Shown piece by piece: positions 11,173 through 22,589 of a stretch of 64,000 bases of DNA (positions within the stretch are counted from its first letter, which is position 1; each line of letters starts with the position of its first letter). The notes beneath the pieces were generated by a model. The model worked only from the letters and a program-made list of their open reading frames with translations. It did no database searches and was not told where the DNA came from. The position numbers and the translations under genes are program-made. The DNA is from Monoplex corrugatus (lineage: Eukaryota > Mollusca > Gastropoda > Littorinimorpha > Ranellidae). The stretch lies in the NCBI GenBank assembly GCA_030674185.1, contig JAPXFY010000026.1, forward strand, positions 34,633,667 through 34,697,666, read 5' to 3'.

Positions 11173-11302
11173 GGAACACAACGTTTCGTGTCATACACTT
11201 CTTCAGGTGGACTGGAAACATTGTTTCATTTCGATGATAGCATTATTGAATCACTGTTTCCACTCCACCTGAGGCAGAATTGTATGACTCGAAACATGTT
11301 TT
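11173..11302. repeat. Long imperfect hairpin (46-bp arms, ~36-bp loop)
   Basis: The left arm (about 11173-11221) is complementary to about 11258-11302, with 'tcaggtggactggaaaca' facing 'tgtttccactccacctga'. Each arm contains a CCTGAnG...GTATGAC...CGAAAC string reading out from the centre. That resembles the CUGANGA/GAAA core of hammerhead ribozymes, but helix II is imperfect. The fold is supported by sequence; ribozyme identity is speculative. Confidence 0.6.
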
Positions 11303-11427
11303 TCCCCCTCACTTTTCTTCACTGTTCTGGTACATCAAGTCATTTTCCCCCTTTGTTTGACTCTATTAACTCTATTCTATTTCATTTAACACCCCCCCCC
11401 CCCAAACACACACACACACACACATGG

Positions 11428-12216
11428 TCATGCCGGGGGCTCTTTCAGTATAAATAGTATCCCCACCTTCTGGAAATTATGTGCTAAAAATTTCCCCTTT
11501 TCTGTCACACTCTTTTTTTTTCTTTCTTCCTTCTATGCTTTCTGTCATTTCTTCCTATTATTTTCTGTCTTGCTGGTCCGTTAATCTGTATGTGTTTAAT
11601 AAAGTCTTACGTACTTTCTCTAAGGATTGATAATTGGTACATGTGTCAAGTGCATTTTTGATCCCCCATGGGGATGCCGGGGGCTCTTTCAATGAAAATA
11701 GTATTCCAGCCTTCTGGAAATTCTGTGCTAGAAAATTCCTCTTTTCTGTCACTCTTTTTGTTTCTGCCTTGTTCTTTTGGTTTCTGTCATTTCTTCCTAT
11801 TTTCTGCCTTACTGGTCCATTCACCTGTTTGTGTTCAATAAAGTCTAAGGTACTTTTTCTTAGGATTGATAATTGGGTACATGTATCGAGTGCATTTTTG
11901 GCTCAACAGAGGTGAGATATGCGGAAGCAATTTTAGGTAAATGTAACTTAGGCCCGTTTTCATATCAGAATTAGTGTTGTTAGTTATGTTTAAATTTGTA
12001 TTCAGGTATATTTTCTAAGTACCCTGTATGATAAAGTGGATGGAGTGGTCAGCGCAAGGGGCATCTCCTTAGATTATGTGTGTGAATACATTGATATGTG
12101 TACTTAATTTTCTTTTCCTTTTTTCGCCTGTTGAAATATTGTGTATGTTTTGAAACATTTATAGCCCTGGCATGGCTCTACGCAGTCGGCTAGGCTTTAA
12201 TCAAAAATAACAGTAG
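11428..12216 (+). repeat. Family A, partial 5' block followed directly by a complete element (A6/A7)
   Basis: A first A 5' block (11428-11660, TATAAATAG at about 11449) runs to 'gcatttttgatc', where a second A 5' start ('catggggatgccgg') begins. The complete second copy continues to the tail at 12216. Both blocks contain AATAAAGTCT about 180 bp downstream of the start. This is the same duplicated-5'-block structure as in A2. Confidence 0.85.
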
Positions 12217-12419
12217 CATTTAACAACTTTGATCTATTCACAAGAGTGTTTAACAACGCAGATCAAAAATGAATAAACAACATAAGGCATGGTTATGATG
12301 GTGAGCTCTCAGGTCAGAGATACATAAGATAGTGGGTTAAAAAGGAAAGTTCTTCCGACTGAAATTTATCGCAAATTAGTCAAACACTTTGATAAACCAT
12401 TTGATGTAACCAAATGGGA

Positions 12420-13345
12420 ACATTCTTAGTATGACCTGAGCATCATGTTTTTACCCAAACAGAGTAGCTCTGGTTCTATATTTAAAAGCATGAGGATGCC
12501 GTAAATTTATGTCAACCCTCTGAAAATGTCTTAAGGGGGCTCACTTTCAAAGCTACAAGAATACAGTGCAGTGTTACCATCTTTCATCACTGATGCATGA
12601 TATCTTTTGAAGTATTCTGCTGTCAGTTCATTCTCGTTGTCTCAGCAACATCAGGAGTGATGTATGATCCTGTGCACATAAATATTCATCAAAGAAAGTT
12701 AACTTAGTATTAATTGCACAGGCTTGTGAATCAGCCGCTACTTTGATACTCTACATTGGATGGCTAATTTTATCAGAAACATATGTCTGCAATGAGAGAA
12801 AATGCTGAATAGTTCGTCCCACACATCCATATGCATAGATTGTAAACAAGAATTCACTAGTATTCCAGAAACCATTATCTGCCAGAAAAAGTCTCCTCCC
12901 CCTCCAAACACACACATATTTGTGCCTAGGATAAGTTACGTGTGAATGTATTGCATATGTTTCCATTCCAGACAACACCATCAGTTTGAAGAGACAAAGT
13001 GATGACGCCTCTTTTCATGTCAAAAATTCTGTTTTCTGGTTGTGGAATGGAATTTTCTGAAAGACTGCAGTGCACAGTTGACGGGGACAAAGAGGGTAAT
13101 AGCTGTACAGCACGACAGTCATGTAGGAAAAGATGGCTCAAGCCCGGCATCGATCATGCGGTACACAGCTGTAGTTTTTGTGTGTCCGCCGTTTCCATAT
13201 TGGGCAATTCAATTACTGTTGAGTGGATACCGTTGACGAGAGTCGACTCTGGTTTCTTCTCTTTGCTCTCTACTACCATTCCAGTTCCCTTTATTCGTGG
13301 CAGAGATCTCGTTTGGGTAGTTTTCAGGTGTGACCTCTTAGCTTT
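12420..13345 (+). repeat. Dispersed repeat C, copy 2
   Basis: Carries the same ordered blocks as 10090-10985. Positions 13053-13158 are nearly identical to 18150-18255 (106 bp with very few differences), far more alike than the rest of the family, which suggests recent gene conversion or duplication of that piece. Confidence 0.7.
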
Positions 13346-13369
13346 GTCTTGACATGTTTTCATTTCCTT

Positions 13370-13738
13370 AGTTATTTGCACTTTTGTGTTCCTTCTGCCA
13401 TTCTTTGTTTCTTCCTTGTTCTTTTGCTTTCTGTCGTTTCTTGCTATGATTTTCTGCCTTGCTGGTCCATTCACCTGCATGTGTTTGGTAAAGTCTTAGG
13501 TACTTTTTCTTAGGATTGGCAATTGGGTACATGTAAAGTCCCCCGTGTAATAAATTGTATGGTGTGGTCAACGCGAGGGGCATCTCCTTAGATTATGTGC
13601 GCGAATGCATTGATATGTGTACCTATATTTCTTTTCCTTTTTTTGCCTGTTGAAATATTGTATGCTCTGAAATGGTTATAGCCTTGGTATGGATCTATGA
13701 AGTCAGCTGGGCTATAAACAAAACAAAACAAAACAAAA
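13370..13738 (+). repeat. Family A element with internal deletion (A8)
   Basis: Begins inside the 5' block ('ttctgccattctttg'). It jumps from 'ttgggtacatg' to 'taaagtccccc', losing about 150 bp, and ends with the shared tail and (CAAAA)n. Confidence 0.8.
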
Positions 13739-13844
13739 ATACTACCCTCGCTGTCCTTCATTTAGCACATAATTGGACATGTTCAGAGTAACAATTTTAT
13801 TAGTATTAAATTTTCATGACCACAAACATAATGAATACTGAATA

Positions 13845-14065
13845 TTGCTGCACTCCCATGGGAGCTGTCAGTGTTGTCTGCATTGTGACTATTTCATTAT
13901 GTTTTTCTCTGATGGGATGAACAGCGCCTTCATGGCGTCCAGATGCTGTGAAGTTTTATTAAATGAAGGTGCCACGAGGGAAAAGGCGAGAAGCGTTTCA
14001 TCATTTTGCGTGCTGCAAAGAGCACTTTGCATATCCTGGCCACGAGTTGAAAACTGCTGTCTTTG
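13845..14065 (+). repeat. Dispersed repeat D, copy 1
   Basis: Shares 'aaggcgagaagcgttt' and 'cactttgcatatcctgg' with copies at 21125, 22590 and 25440. Non-coding. Confidence 0.6.
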
Positions 14066-14277
14066 CAAAGTCAATGTACTAAAAAACAAACAAACAAACA
14101 AACAAACAAAAATGCAGAAGAGAAAGAAAACTATAGTTTTAGCCATCAACTGATAGCCGTTCTCGTAGGTATAATAGACGTTATTACAGTTTGCAGGTTA
14201 AGAAGTTCTCATTCAACTGTAGATAAATTTTGCAAGTGATCAAATACTGATGATCCAACTTCAGTGACAAAATTGCG

Positions 14278-14690
14278 TCTCTCTCTCTCCTCCTCTCTCT
14301 CTCTCTCTCTCTCTCTCCCTCTCCCTCTCTCTCTGTCTGTCTGTCCTCTCTCTTCTCTCTTCTGTCTGTCTTCTCTCTATCTCCCTCTCTCTCTCGCTCC
14401 CTCTCTTTCTCTCTCCTCTTCTTCTCTTTCATAATAACAAAATACATTCTCTCTCTCTCTCTCTCTCTTGTCTCTTCTCTCTGTCTGTCTGTCTTCCTCT
14501 ATCTCCCTCTCTCTCTCGTCTCTCTCTCTCTCCCTTCTCTCTATCTCTCTCTTCTCCTCTCTCTCTGGCTCCCTCTCTTTTCTCGCTCCTCTCTCTCTTT
14601 TTTCCTCTTCCTCTTCTTTTTCTCTTTCATAATAACAAAATAACATTCTCTCTCTCTCTCTCTTTTCTCTCCTCTCTCTCAGCGCAGTAT
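14278..14690 (+). repeat. (CT)n compound microsatellite with internal duplication
   Basis: About 410 bp of CT-rich sequence. A landmark 'tctctttcataataacaaaa' at about 14423 and again at about 14621 shows the tract contains a ~200-bp tandem duplication. Confidence 0.9.
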
Positions 14691-14768
14691 GATCGCTAGA
14701 ACTGCGTTATTGTCAAACAACTAATGCGCGCAAGTTGGACAAATATCGCTGCTTAGTATGTGAACGAA

Positions 14769-14961
14769 TTAACCCTGTGACTCCCTCATCTTATCCTCTG
14801 GCATCCTGCATCGTCATCAGTGATGGTAAAGCAAAGACTGAACCCTCTGACTCGCTCACCGTGTCCACTAGCTTCCTGCAGGAACTGGTGGATAGGGTGA
14901 GGGATTTCAAAAGGTTAAGTTTTTGCAGCTGGTGAGTAGGGTGCGGGAGTCAAAGGGTTAA
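14769..14961. mobile_element. TTAA-flanked foldback MITE, copy 2
   Basis: TTAACCCTGTGACTCCC at the left, GGGAGTCAAAGGGTTAA at the right, a self-complementary interior and TTAA at both edges, as at 267-459. Confidence 0.8.
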
Positions 14962-15340
14962 AAGCTAGTAGAATATACAAAGAAGAGATGCTCAGAAGTT
15001 ATTTGCCAGAGTGTGTATGTGATATTATCTTGATCAATCCAGATCGCTGGGAAGTTGCTGACAGTTTGGCAACGTTCCCCCCTTGATGCTAAAATGACGA
15101 GCAGTTCATTTGAACCCTTAGTATCCGAACAGATCAGGAAAGAACTGCTATCAGCGTGGACATTTGCAGCTTTCGAAACGATTTTTACATGACTGCAAAC
15201 CAGGCGAGCAGTATACACATACCATACGCACGCACACATGGCGGCGGCGGTTGCTGCAGCAGCAGCAGGAAGTAGTGACAACAACCACATGATCGCATGC
15301 ACACCCATACGCACGTATACTCATACACATATATCAACTG
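14962..15340. other. Unassigned sequence
   Basis: Contains a short GCGGCGGTTGCTGCAGCAGC stretch; nothing else recognised. Confidence 0.4.
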
Positions 15341-15349
15341 TCTCATATA

Positions 15350-15472
15350 ATGCGCGTGCGCACGCGCGCGCGCACACACACAAAACACAACACACGCACA
15401 CACTCACGCACACACACACACACATGTATACGTACATATACACACATGTGTGTATACATATGTATAATAAAT

Positions 15473-15506
<34 letters not shown>
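15350..15506 (+). repeat. (GC/CA)n then (AT)n microsatellite
   Basis: Alternating purine-pyrimidine tracts: GC-rich and CA up to 15426, and an (AT)n run at about 15475-15506. Confidence 0.9.
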
Positions 15507-15509
<3 letters not shown>

Positions 15510-15689
15510 TGAATATATGGATGTGCATATACATATGCATATGTATGTGTATCTGTGTTTATCTAACTATATGTTCATTTATTTATAATAGTCAGTATTC
15601 TTTTTATTTACGCTAAAACTTACCTTGTGATTACTAATACAAGGGAGGTGTTTGTCACAAAAAGGAAGATGTGACCTGACGTAATTACT

Positions 15690-16050
15690 GAGAGGGATTA
15701 CTTCATCACTTAAATGATCTCTTTCGGGCTCATTTGAATAAGACGAGCAGTTTTACTGGGAAAAATTCCTGGAGACCTAAAATGTCGGTATTCAAAAATG
15801 GAAGAATAGCAAAACAAAAATTAAGAACGAAACAGAAGAGTGCTGACAGACACCAGAAGAACAATATTGGTGGATGCAAACTGACAGAAAACAGTTGGTT
15901 TCAGTTATTGACAGTTTCACGGAAGAAAGCAATACTGACGGTTTTCCAATCGTTAGATCCGTTGCGTGTGTTGTAGTTTTGCTTGAAACCGACTTCCTTT
16001 ACTAATTTGGGAAAGAGTATTTTGATATGGGATTAGCCCGTAGTCCTTAA
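15690..16050 (+). repeat. Dispersed repeat E, copy 1
   Basis: Matches 21890-22180, best over 'ggtttcagttattgacagtt' and the flanking 'caatattg'-'gcaaactgac' text. No durable frame. Confidence 0.6.
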
Positions 16051-16322
16051 TCAATCGTAGAATGAAAACCAAAATTTTCTGAAGCACCCAAAGCGCTCCG
16101 TGTCGCTCTCATTGTGTATCTCTCGGTGCCTGTCTCCCTATCTTGCTCGGTCTCTCCCTCTTTATGAGTCTTCATTGACTACGCACACATGCAGACTGAT
16201 ACAAATTAAAACACAACCACATAAAGATGATAATGGCACAAGGGACCTCTGTTCTTCATCTCGTCCCAAGAATCTTTTTCTAGATCAACAGAGGGAACAG
16301 GGGTATAAAAGGACGAGGAATG

Positions 16323-16327
16323 GAGAG

Positions 16328-16389
<62 letters not shown>

Positions 16390-16391
16390 GG
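16323..16391 (+). repeat. (GA)n microsatellite
   Basis: About 68 bp of GA with a few phase breaks. Confidence 0.95.
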
Positions 16392-16487
16392 TGGATGAGA
16401 GGGCTGGAGGGGATTAGGAGGTTGTTCACATGTCTAAAGTTGTCCCATCCTGCACAATATGAAAGATGGCTTATACACTGTCTGTCT

Positions 16488-17255
16488 TAATGCTCCAGTC
16501 ATTCTGCTGATGTCAGTGTCGTAATGGTCCAGTCATTCTGGTGATGTCACTGTCCTAACCGCTTCAATCAGTCTGGTGATGTCAGTTGTCTCCTAACCGC
16601 TTCAGTCACTCTGGTAATGTCAGTGTCTTAACATTTAGTCATTCTGGTGATGTCAGTATCTTAATGCTCCAATCATTCTGGAAATGTCAGTGTCTTAAAA
16701 GTCAGTCTGGTGATGTCAGTGTCTTAATCTTTAATCGTTCTGGTGATGTCATTTATCTTAATGCTCAGGTCATTCTGGTGATGTCAATCTTTAAGCTCCA
16801 TTCTGGTGAGTCTTAATACCCCAGTCATTCTGGTGATGTCAGTGCCTTAATACTGCAGTCATTCTGGTGATGTCAGGGTCTTAATGCTCCAGTCATTCTG
16901 GTGATGTCAGTGTCTTAATGCTCCCGTCATTCTGGTGATGTCAGTGTCTTAACGTCCAAACCCTTCTGATGTCATGTGGTAATGTCCAGTCATTCTAGGT
17001 TGTAATGCCCATCGTGATCTTAGTATCCAGTCATTCTGGTGTTGTCAGTGTCTTAAACGCTCTAATCATTCCAGTGATATCAGTGAGTAATGCTCCAGTC
17101 ATTCTGGGGATGTCATTTGTCTTGCGTGCTTCCAAGTAATTCTATGTGTCAGTATTCTCCAGTCATTCTGGTGAGATCAGTGTCTAAATTCTCCAATCAT
17201 CCGGTGATGTCAGTGTCTTAATGCTCCAGTCATTCTGGTGATGTCATTGTTTCAT
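16488..17255 (+). repeat. 33-bp minisatellite, about 23 units
   Basis: The unit is 'ctccagtcattctggtgatg' followed by 'tcagtgtcttaatg'. Units in the middle (about 16960-17160) are indel-rich; units at 16840-16950 and 17205-17250 are cleanest. No consistent coding frame. Confidence 0.92.
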
Positions 17256-17400
17256 AAGTGCCGTGTTCATTGCCAGTAATTGCCCTTTACGAGTGGCTAA
17301 AAGCTAATTCTGACAGCCAGTTATTGGTAATATTTATTTTATTATTTTTTAAATTTATTTATTATTGATAAACAAGTGCCAGGGGAAAAGGCGATAAATG
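17256..17400 (+). repeat. Dispersed repeat D, fragment
   Basis: Text such as 'gccctttacgagtggctaaa' and 'ccaggggaaaaggcg' aligns with the D copy at 25440, with an A/T-rich insertion between the blocks. Confidence 0.5.
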
Positions 17401-17567
17401 GTCGGTCTTTTATTGATATTCGCACTATACACACACAGCACATGCAGCCAACAGTACAGACATAGGGCCACATACCTGGGGAAAGTCCAGGTTTGGCTCA
17501 CAACGAGTACTGTACTGTATGTCTGTGAGGAGAGTACACTTGGTACGTTCACTGGTCAGAACCAAAA

Positions 17568-17571
<4 letters not shown>

Positions 17572-17615
<44 letters not shown>

Positions 17616-17626
17616 CCTCTCCTCTC
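17572..17626 (+). repeat. (CT)n microsatellite
   Basis: A near-pure CT tract immediately upstream of repeat C copy 3. Confidence 0.93.
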
Positions 17627-17649
17627 ACACCCCTAACATTAGCACTGGA

Positions 17650-18440
17650 ACGAATAGATTCTGCTAAACACACAAATCACCAAGATGCAGAAAAACCGCA
17701 GATTGAGTATTAACGGTCTGAAAGTGTCCAAAAGTTCACTTTCAAGCAACAAGGATGTTGTGTGTTGGTGCTCTTTCATCATTGCAGCACATTGACTTTT
17801 GAAGTGTTGTGCTGTGTGGGAACTTGCATCATCTCGATATCACAACCAGTCTGCGCAGACCCCACTACTCATGAATATTCATCAGGGGGAAATAAAGAAG
17901 TGTTACGACACATTTGAAGAGCCAGGCCTTTGAATACACAGTGACCTTGTGACACTGTTGGATCGGGCAGCTAATTGCCTGGATGTCAATGCGTATATTA
18001 ATACCTTGAAAACATGCACAGAACCATATATACAGAGAACAAACTTTGCTGCAGCACTTAACACACATTTCCATAATTTCCAGACATGTTTAAAGAGAAA
18101 AAGATTTGGCGCTTTCGTTCATCTTTTGACTTGCAATAGAATGGGGTTTTGTGAAAGACTGCAGTGCACAGTTGACGGGGACAAAGAGGGTAATAGCTGT
18201 ACAGCACGACAGTCATGTAGGAAAAGATGGCTCAAGCCCGCATCGATCATGTCAGTGGTACAGTTATAATTCTTGTCTGTCTGCCGTTTCCATATTGGAC
18301 AAATCAATTACTGTTGAGTGGGTACCGTTGACAAAAGTGGACTCTGTTTTCTGTCCTTTGCTTTCCACTGACACTCCTATATCCTGTGCTCGTGGCTGTA
18401 ATCCTTGGGTGGAGTTTAGAAGTAACCTCTCAGTTTGTTC
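17650..18440 (+). repeat. Dispersed repeat C, copy 3
   Basis: Same block order as copies 1 and 2; see 12420-13345 for the nearly identical 106-bp core (18150-18255). Confidence 0.7.
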
Positions 18441-18547
18441 TGAAAACGAGAGTGAAAAGTGTAATCTGGCACGAAAGTCGGAAACTACCTACGAACCTCA
18501 TGAGACAATTTGCAAAGAAACGCAAAGAATAAAGTGAGTGTTTGCTT

Positions 18548-18745
18548 AGAAAAAGCAAATAAAACTTTACATAAGCTTAGGTTATTGCTATGTACTAATG
18601 CATAATTCATTGCCGTGAAATATTACAAAATTATACAACCTGAAATCAAAGCAAAGAAAAATTTACATAAGCTTAGGTTATTGCTGTGTACTCATGCGTA
18701 ATTCATTGTCGTGAAATCTTACACAGCTTTACAGCCTGAAACCAG
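18548..18745 (+). repeat. Tandem duplication, two ~98-bp units
   Basis: 'ttacataagcttaggttatt' recurs 93 bp later, followed by matching 'taattcattg'-'cgtgaaat' text. Confidence 0.85.
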
Positions 18746-18880
18746 ATACTATCACCATCACTTTTACCATCACTCTGACAGAACATCACAAGCACTGTGA
18801 CTATTTCCATCTCCGGAACGGAGCATCACAATTACAATCACCACCACCATCACCATCACCCCAACAGCCACAACCAAGAC
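18746..18880 (+). repeat. Degenerate (CAT/CAC)n trinucleotide tract
   Basis: Repeated 'atcaccatcac' and 'caccaccatcaccatcacc' motifs. Confidence 0.7.
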
Positions 18881-19040
18881 TGTAGTTCTATGTCTGTTAA
18901 AATCTCCCCAGTCACAGCCTTTATTTTACACGCAGACAGCTAATATCCATCAGATGGACAGATAGGACAGTGGGAAATGTGCACAACGAATCACGATTAA
19001 TGAAACTAGCCAGGCATAAAGGAGATAAAAAGCTGCTTGG

Positions 19041-19195
19041 CTCAGGCAGCAAGTTTGCTGTCAAGGGGGATAATTACCTTTTGCTCCATGCTTCAGAGGC
19101 AAAAGGCTTGTTGATAGGCCTTGGTGGTCAAAAGGGGTAATTAACTTTTGCTCCATGCTTCAAAGATGAATGGTTTGTTGATAGCGTTGGTGGAC
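19041..19195 (+). repeat. Tandem duplication, two ~77-bp units
   Basis: 'ttttgctccatgcttca' and 'gtttgttgatag' recur in order about 74 bp apart. Confidence 0.8.
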
Positions 19196-20084
19196 GATTA
19201 GAAGAAGGAAACGCCATGAGAATGGAAGAGCTGTTAGATTTAAGATTTTGTGGTCAGTCCTTTCAGTCCAGTGGAATGCAGCTAGTAAAGGAATGATTTA
19301 TTACAAAACAAAACAAAACAAACAAAGAAAACACTATCAAATGATTCAACAGAATACTGAGTACAAAAAAAAACCCCATTCAGCAGTGTTATGTAGCTAT
19401 CAGTCTTTGTTGCATTCGTTTCGGTCAGTTTAAGAATATTCAGCCCCCTTTCTTTACCAATATTAACTAATATTAATTGCAGTATGAGCTATAATAAGCG
19501 TGGAAAATATGTTTAAATATGAATTCTTAGCAGATCATGAACTGATCTGATCTGTTATGTGTCAGCTGTGTGATTGGATTAAGAATTCAATAAAGAAAAA
19601 AACACATTTGCAATAGGCTTTTTGATATGCTAAATAATAAGCCGAAAGATGTAGGCGATGCGATCAGAAACACCAGGTTTCATATCAGTGGTGCTGCAGG
19701 GGGAAAGTTGAGGCAAGGAGAAGAAAGGGACGACCGCACACCTCCTACTTCAACAACATCGCTGAAGTCTGTGGTCTGGGAATCCAGGAGGTCGCCCACA
19801 GATGTCTCACTCGTGTGACCTGGAGAAAACTTGTAACGTCGAGCGTGGCTCATTCCGGCGAGGGAGAGAGGTGAAAGTGAGAGGTGAAACAATAAAAGTA
19901 TGCAGTTTGCACAATCTCAGTCTTCTCACCTGATAGACTATTCGCAATAAGATTGACCAAGAAAAGTCAAGTTCAAATGAAATCACTCTTCGGTACCTTG
20001 AATCTGAGATCGCTTTCATTTAAGGTAGATAATTTGTCCACTAGACCACAATTCTCGAACAAGGTTTTCGCAGTTGCGATCATC
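19196..20084. other. Unassigned sequence
   Basis: About 890 bp in which I recognise no gene, RNA or repeat. Short frames on both strands show no family resemblance. Confidence 0.4.
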
Positions 20085-20290
20085 GTATTGACCTCTCTTT
20101 CTCTTCTCTTCTCCTGGCAATCTGGCTCCCGGCCAGGCGTGTTTAATCTGCTGGAAAATGCTTTCTTTTTGCTCACAGCCAATTTACACAGGCTGTTTGA
20201 CCAATTTTCTTGCCTCGTAGATTTGATTTAAAAGGAGAGATATTAACATTCTTAAAGAAAACAGAAGGCAGTAGAGATATGCCAGGTCAC
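20085..20290 (+). repeat. Dispersed repeat F, copy 1
   Basis: Shares 'ggccaggcgtgttt'-like text, 'ctggaaa' and 'gatttg...aaaggagagatat' blocks with 24545-24775. Both copies are followed by a (CA)n tract and then repeat D. Confidence 0.6.
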
Positions 20291-20303
20291 GAGAAATAAC
20301 ACA

Positions 20304-20540
20304 ATCACACACACGCACGCGCGCGCGCGCGCACACACACACACACACACAGAAAACACTCACTCACTCACACACGCACGCGCACACACCACACACACAC
20401 AGAAAACACATGCACGCACGCACGCACGCGCGCGCGCGCGCGCGCGCACACAGACACACACACGCATGCACGCACACACATTCTCTCTCTCTCTCTCACT
20501 CATTGACTCATTTATTCACTCACTCACTCACTCATTCACT
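20304..20540 (+). repeat. (CA)/(CG)/(CT)/(CACT)n compound microsatellite
   Basis: Successive CA, pure CG (about 20427-20448), CA, CT and CACT/CATT tracts. Confidence 0.93.
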
Positions 20541-20739
20541 CATATCACTCAATCAATATCAATCACTCTGCCTTTCTCTTGCCCTCTCTCAGTACTGGCG
20601 CTCTAGCCTTGTAGACCCAGTGGTTGCTGCACGACAATAAAGAAACTCTTAAGTTTGTAGCTATTAGAATAAATTTTCTGGATAAACCATCCTTTCCTGC
20701 ATTGAGCACGTTTATTAGAACTTTTATCTGACCACGACC

Positions 20740-21114
20740 AACCCTTTAAAAACAATGAAGAAGCACCATGGTGTATACCGTGTGACGAGCCGTTGAGTAT
20801 CATACACCTCCTCTTAATTGCTGGGACTTGTACGATGTGAGACAAAGCACTAGACGGCGGACTCCTTAAAGAAGCTCTTCCGAGACGTCCCTTCTGATGC
20901 AGTTTTCCAGTTTTTGCAAGAGATCAATAGATTTCCCCTGATATGATTTTACTGCAGTTTTTCTTTCATTGCACTTCAAGATTTGCAAGGTAACAGTGAG
21001 CATGGGTTTTACCTGTTGTCTTTTAGCTTAACGGGTTGTCGCTTTTGACGTGGTGTTTGCCCTGATATGGCTCTAGTAGTCGGCTGGGCTATTAGCAATA
21101 GACCTTGAACTTGA
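20740..21114 (+). pseudogene. B LINE 3' end (C-terminal coding end plus 3' UTR), 5'-truncated
   Basis: Starts at the 'EAPWCIPCDEPLSI' region of the ORF2 C-terminus, which carries a C-x2-C-x7-H-like knuckle found after RNase H domains in I/Jockey-group LINEs. Point changes and small deletions break the frame (for example one base lost in the DVRQKHY region). The 3' UTR ends 'caatagaccttgaacttgac'. It separates repeat F from repeat D copy 3. Confidence 0.8.
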
Positions 21115-21124
21115 CTACAACCAT

Positions 21125-21335
21125 ACTGACAGTGAGTACTGCTGCACATCTGTTGGAAGTTGCCAAAGCTGCTGCTTCTTTTTCCTTTTTCTCCCTATCT
21201 CAGATGGGCATGATCTTTGTGACGCCATGTTCTTATGCAATGAGAGTTAATTAACGCCAGGGGAAAGACGAGAAGCGTTTTTATCGTTTCGTGTGGCGAA
21301 GTGCACTCTGCATACCCTGTGGGTTTGAAAACTGA
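21125..21335 (+). repeat. Dispersed repeat D, copy 3
   Basis: 'cgccaggggaaagacg', 'agaagcgttt' and 'gcactctgcataccc' blocks match the other D copies. Confidence 0.6.
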
Positions 21336-21694
21336 AAACCGCATACTTTGAAATATCGTTGTGACTGAATGCATGGTACAACAGATTCACCATAAGGTGG
21401 TAGCTATGCTTTGGTAGAAATATCGTTATAATCTGTAGGTGAAGAATTTCACATTAAAAGTAGCTTTTGTTTTCTTTTTGTACGTTATCAAATGCGAATA
21501 GGTCAAATATAATGTGGCTGTGACGAAATACGAATGACCTCTCCCCCTCCCCCTCCCGCCACCCCAAATCCCTTCAAATGTAAAGTGACTTTTCTTTTCA
21601 TTTGTGTTACTGATAATGATGATAATGACAACATTGTTTTGGTCATGTTAGCTTTACTATATTTACATGATTACTTTCATTTTCTTTTAAACTG
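21336..21694. other. Unassigned sequence
   Basis: Contains a C-rich stretch at 21540-21560; no feature recognised. Confidence 0.4.
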
Positions 21695-21775
21695 TGTTGT
21701 TTTGACATGGTGTTAGCCCCGATATGGCTCTAATAGTCGGCAGGGCTATAAGCCATATAAACTAACCAAACTATG
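21695..21775 (+). mobile_element. B LINE tail, short 5'-truncated copy
   Basis: Only the last ~75 bp of B ('gacatggtgttagccccgat' to 'ccatataaactaacc'). Confidence 0.75.
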
Positions 21776-21889
21776 TTGTTTACTTGTCTATATATCCATC
21801 AGTATGACGTTTATTTTGTTTAAACTATTGGCATTGGACGATTTGGTCAAGTTGATTATATTAATTAAGCCTTTTTGTTGGAAAGAACA

Positions 21890-22180
21890 AAGAAGTAGAC
21901 AGTCAAAATTTTAAAATAAAATGTAGAAAAGAAAATGTGAAGGACAAAAAGCAGAAAAGAGCAATAAGACACGAGCACAGCAATATTGCTGGAAGCAAAC
22001 TGACGAGAAAACATTTGGTTTCAGTTATTGACAGTTTCACACTAAATGTGAAAGAACAGTGCCCTTGGTGTCACCCAGTCCGTAGGCCCGCTGTGCGTTT
22101 TGGTTTTATGGTGGCTTTTTAACGGCGGAGGGAGAATTTTGGATTCATTACAGAGACGAGATTAACGCTTGGTCTCTTAA
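21890..22180 (+). repeat. Dispersed repeat E, copy 2
   Basis: See 15690-16050; shares 'ggtttcagttattgacagtt' and flanking blocks. Confidence 0.6.
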
Positions 22181-22220
22181 TTAGTTTTGAAATGAAGAAA
22201 AACAAAAAAGTCAGAAGCAA

Positions 22221-22319
22221 TCATCTCTCTCTCTCTCTTCTTCTTTTTCTCTGCGCTGTCTCTCTCTCCCTTTCTCTCTCTCTTTCTCTCTCTGTTTGTC
22301 CTGCCTGCCTGTCTCCACA

Positions 22320-22408
<89 letters not shown>

Positions 22409-22450
22409 AACTCTCTCTCTCTATCTCTCTGACTCTCTCTCCCCTTCCCT
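22221..22450 (+). repeat. (CT)n-(CA)n-(CT)n compound microsatellite
   Basis: CT-rich 22221-22312, (CA)n 22318-22406, then CT again. Confidence 0.95.
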
Positions 22451-22589
22451 CTCTCTGTGATAACACCCCAAGAGATTTCTGCTTACAACATTTGGTGAGT
22501 GGGTGTAAAGAGAAGTAAGCTTGCAGCCAAAAGTGTTTCCCTGAGGATGGTCTGTAGAGCAGATAGTCCGGACAGACATGCAGTAATTT

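Noticed and set aside
11558..11824. Minus-strand frame recurring in many A copies ('VTEKR...FLAQNFQK' pattern)
   Set aside because: It recurs because A copies are homologous. The copies are frameshifted relative to one another, the start varies, and the element's polarity (3' tail) is on the + strand.
19566..19600. Poly-A signal 'caataaag' as evidence of a host transcript end
   Set aside because: Isolated hexamer in A/T-rich DNA with no upstream coding sequence.
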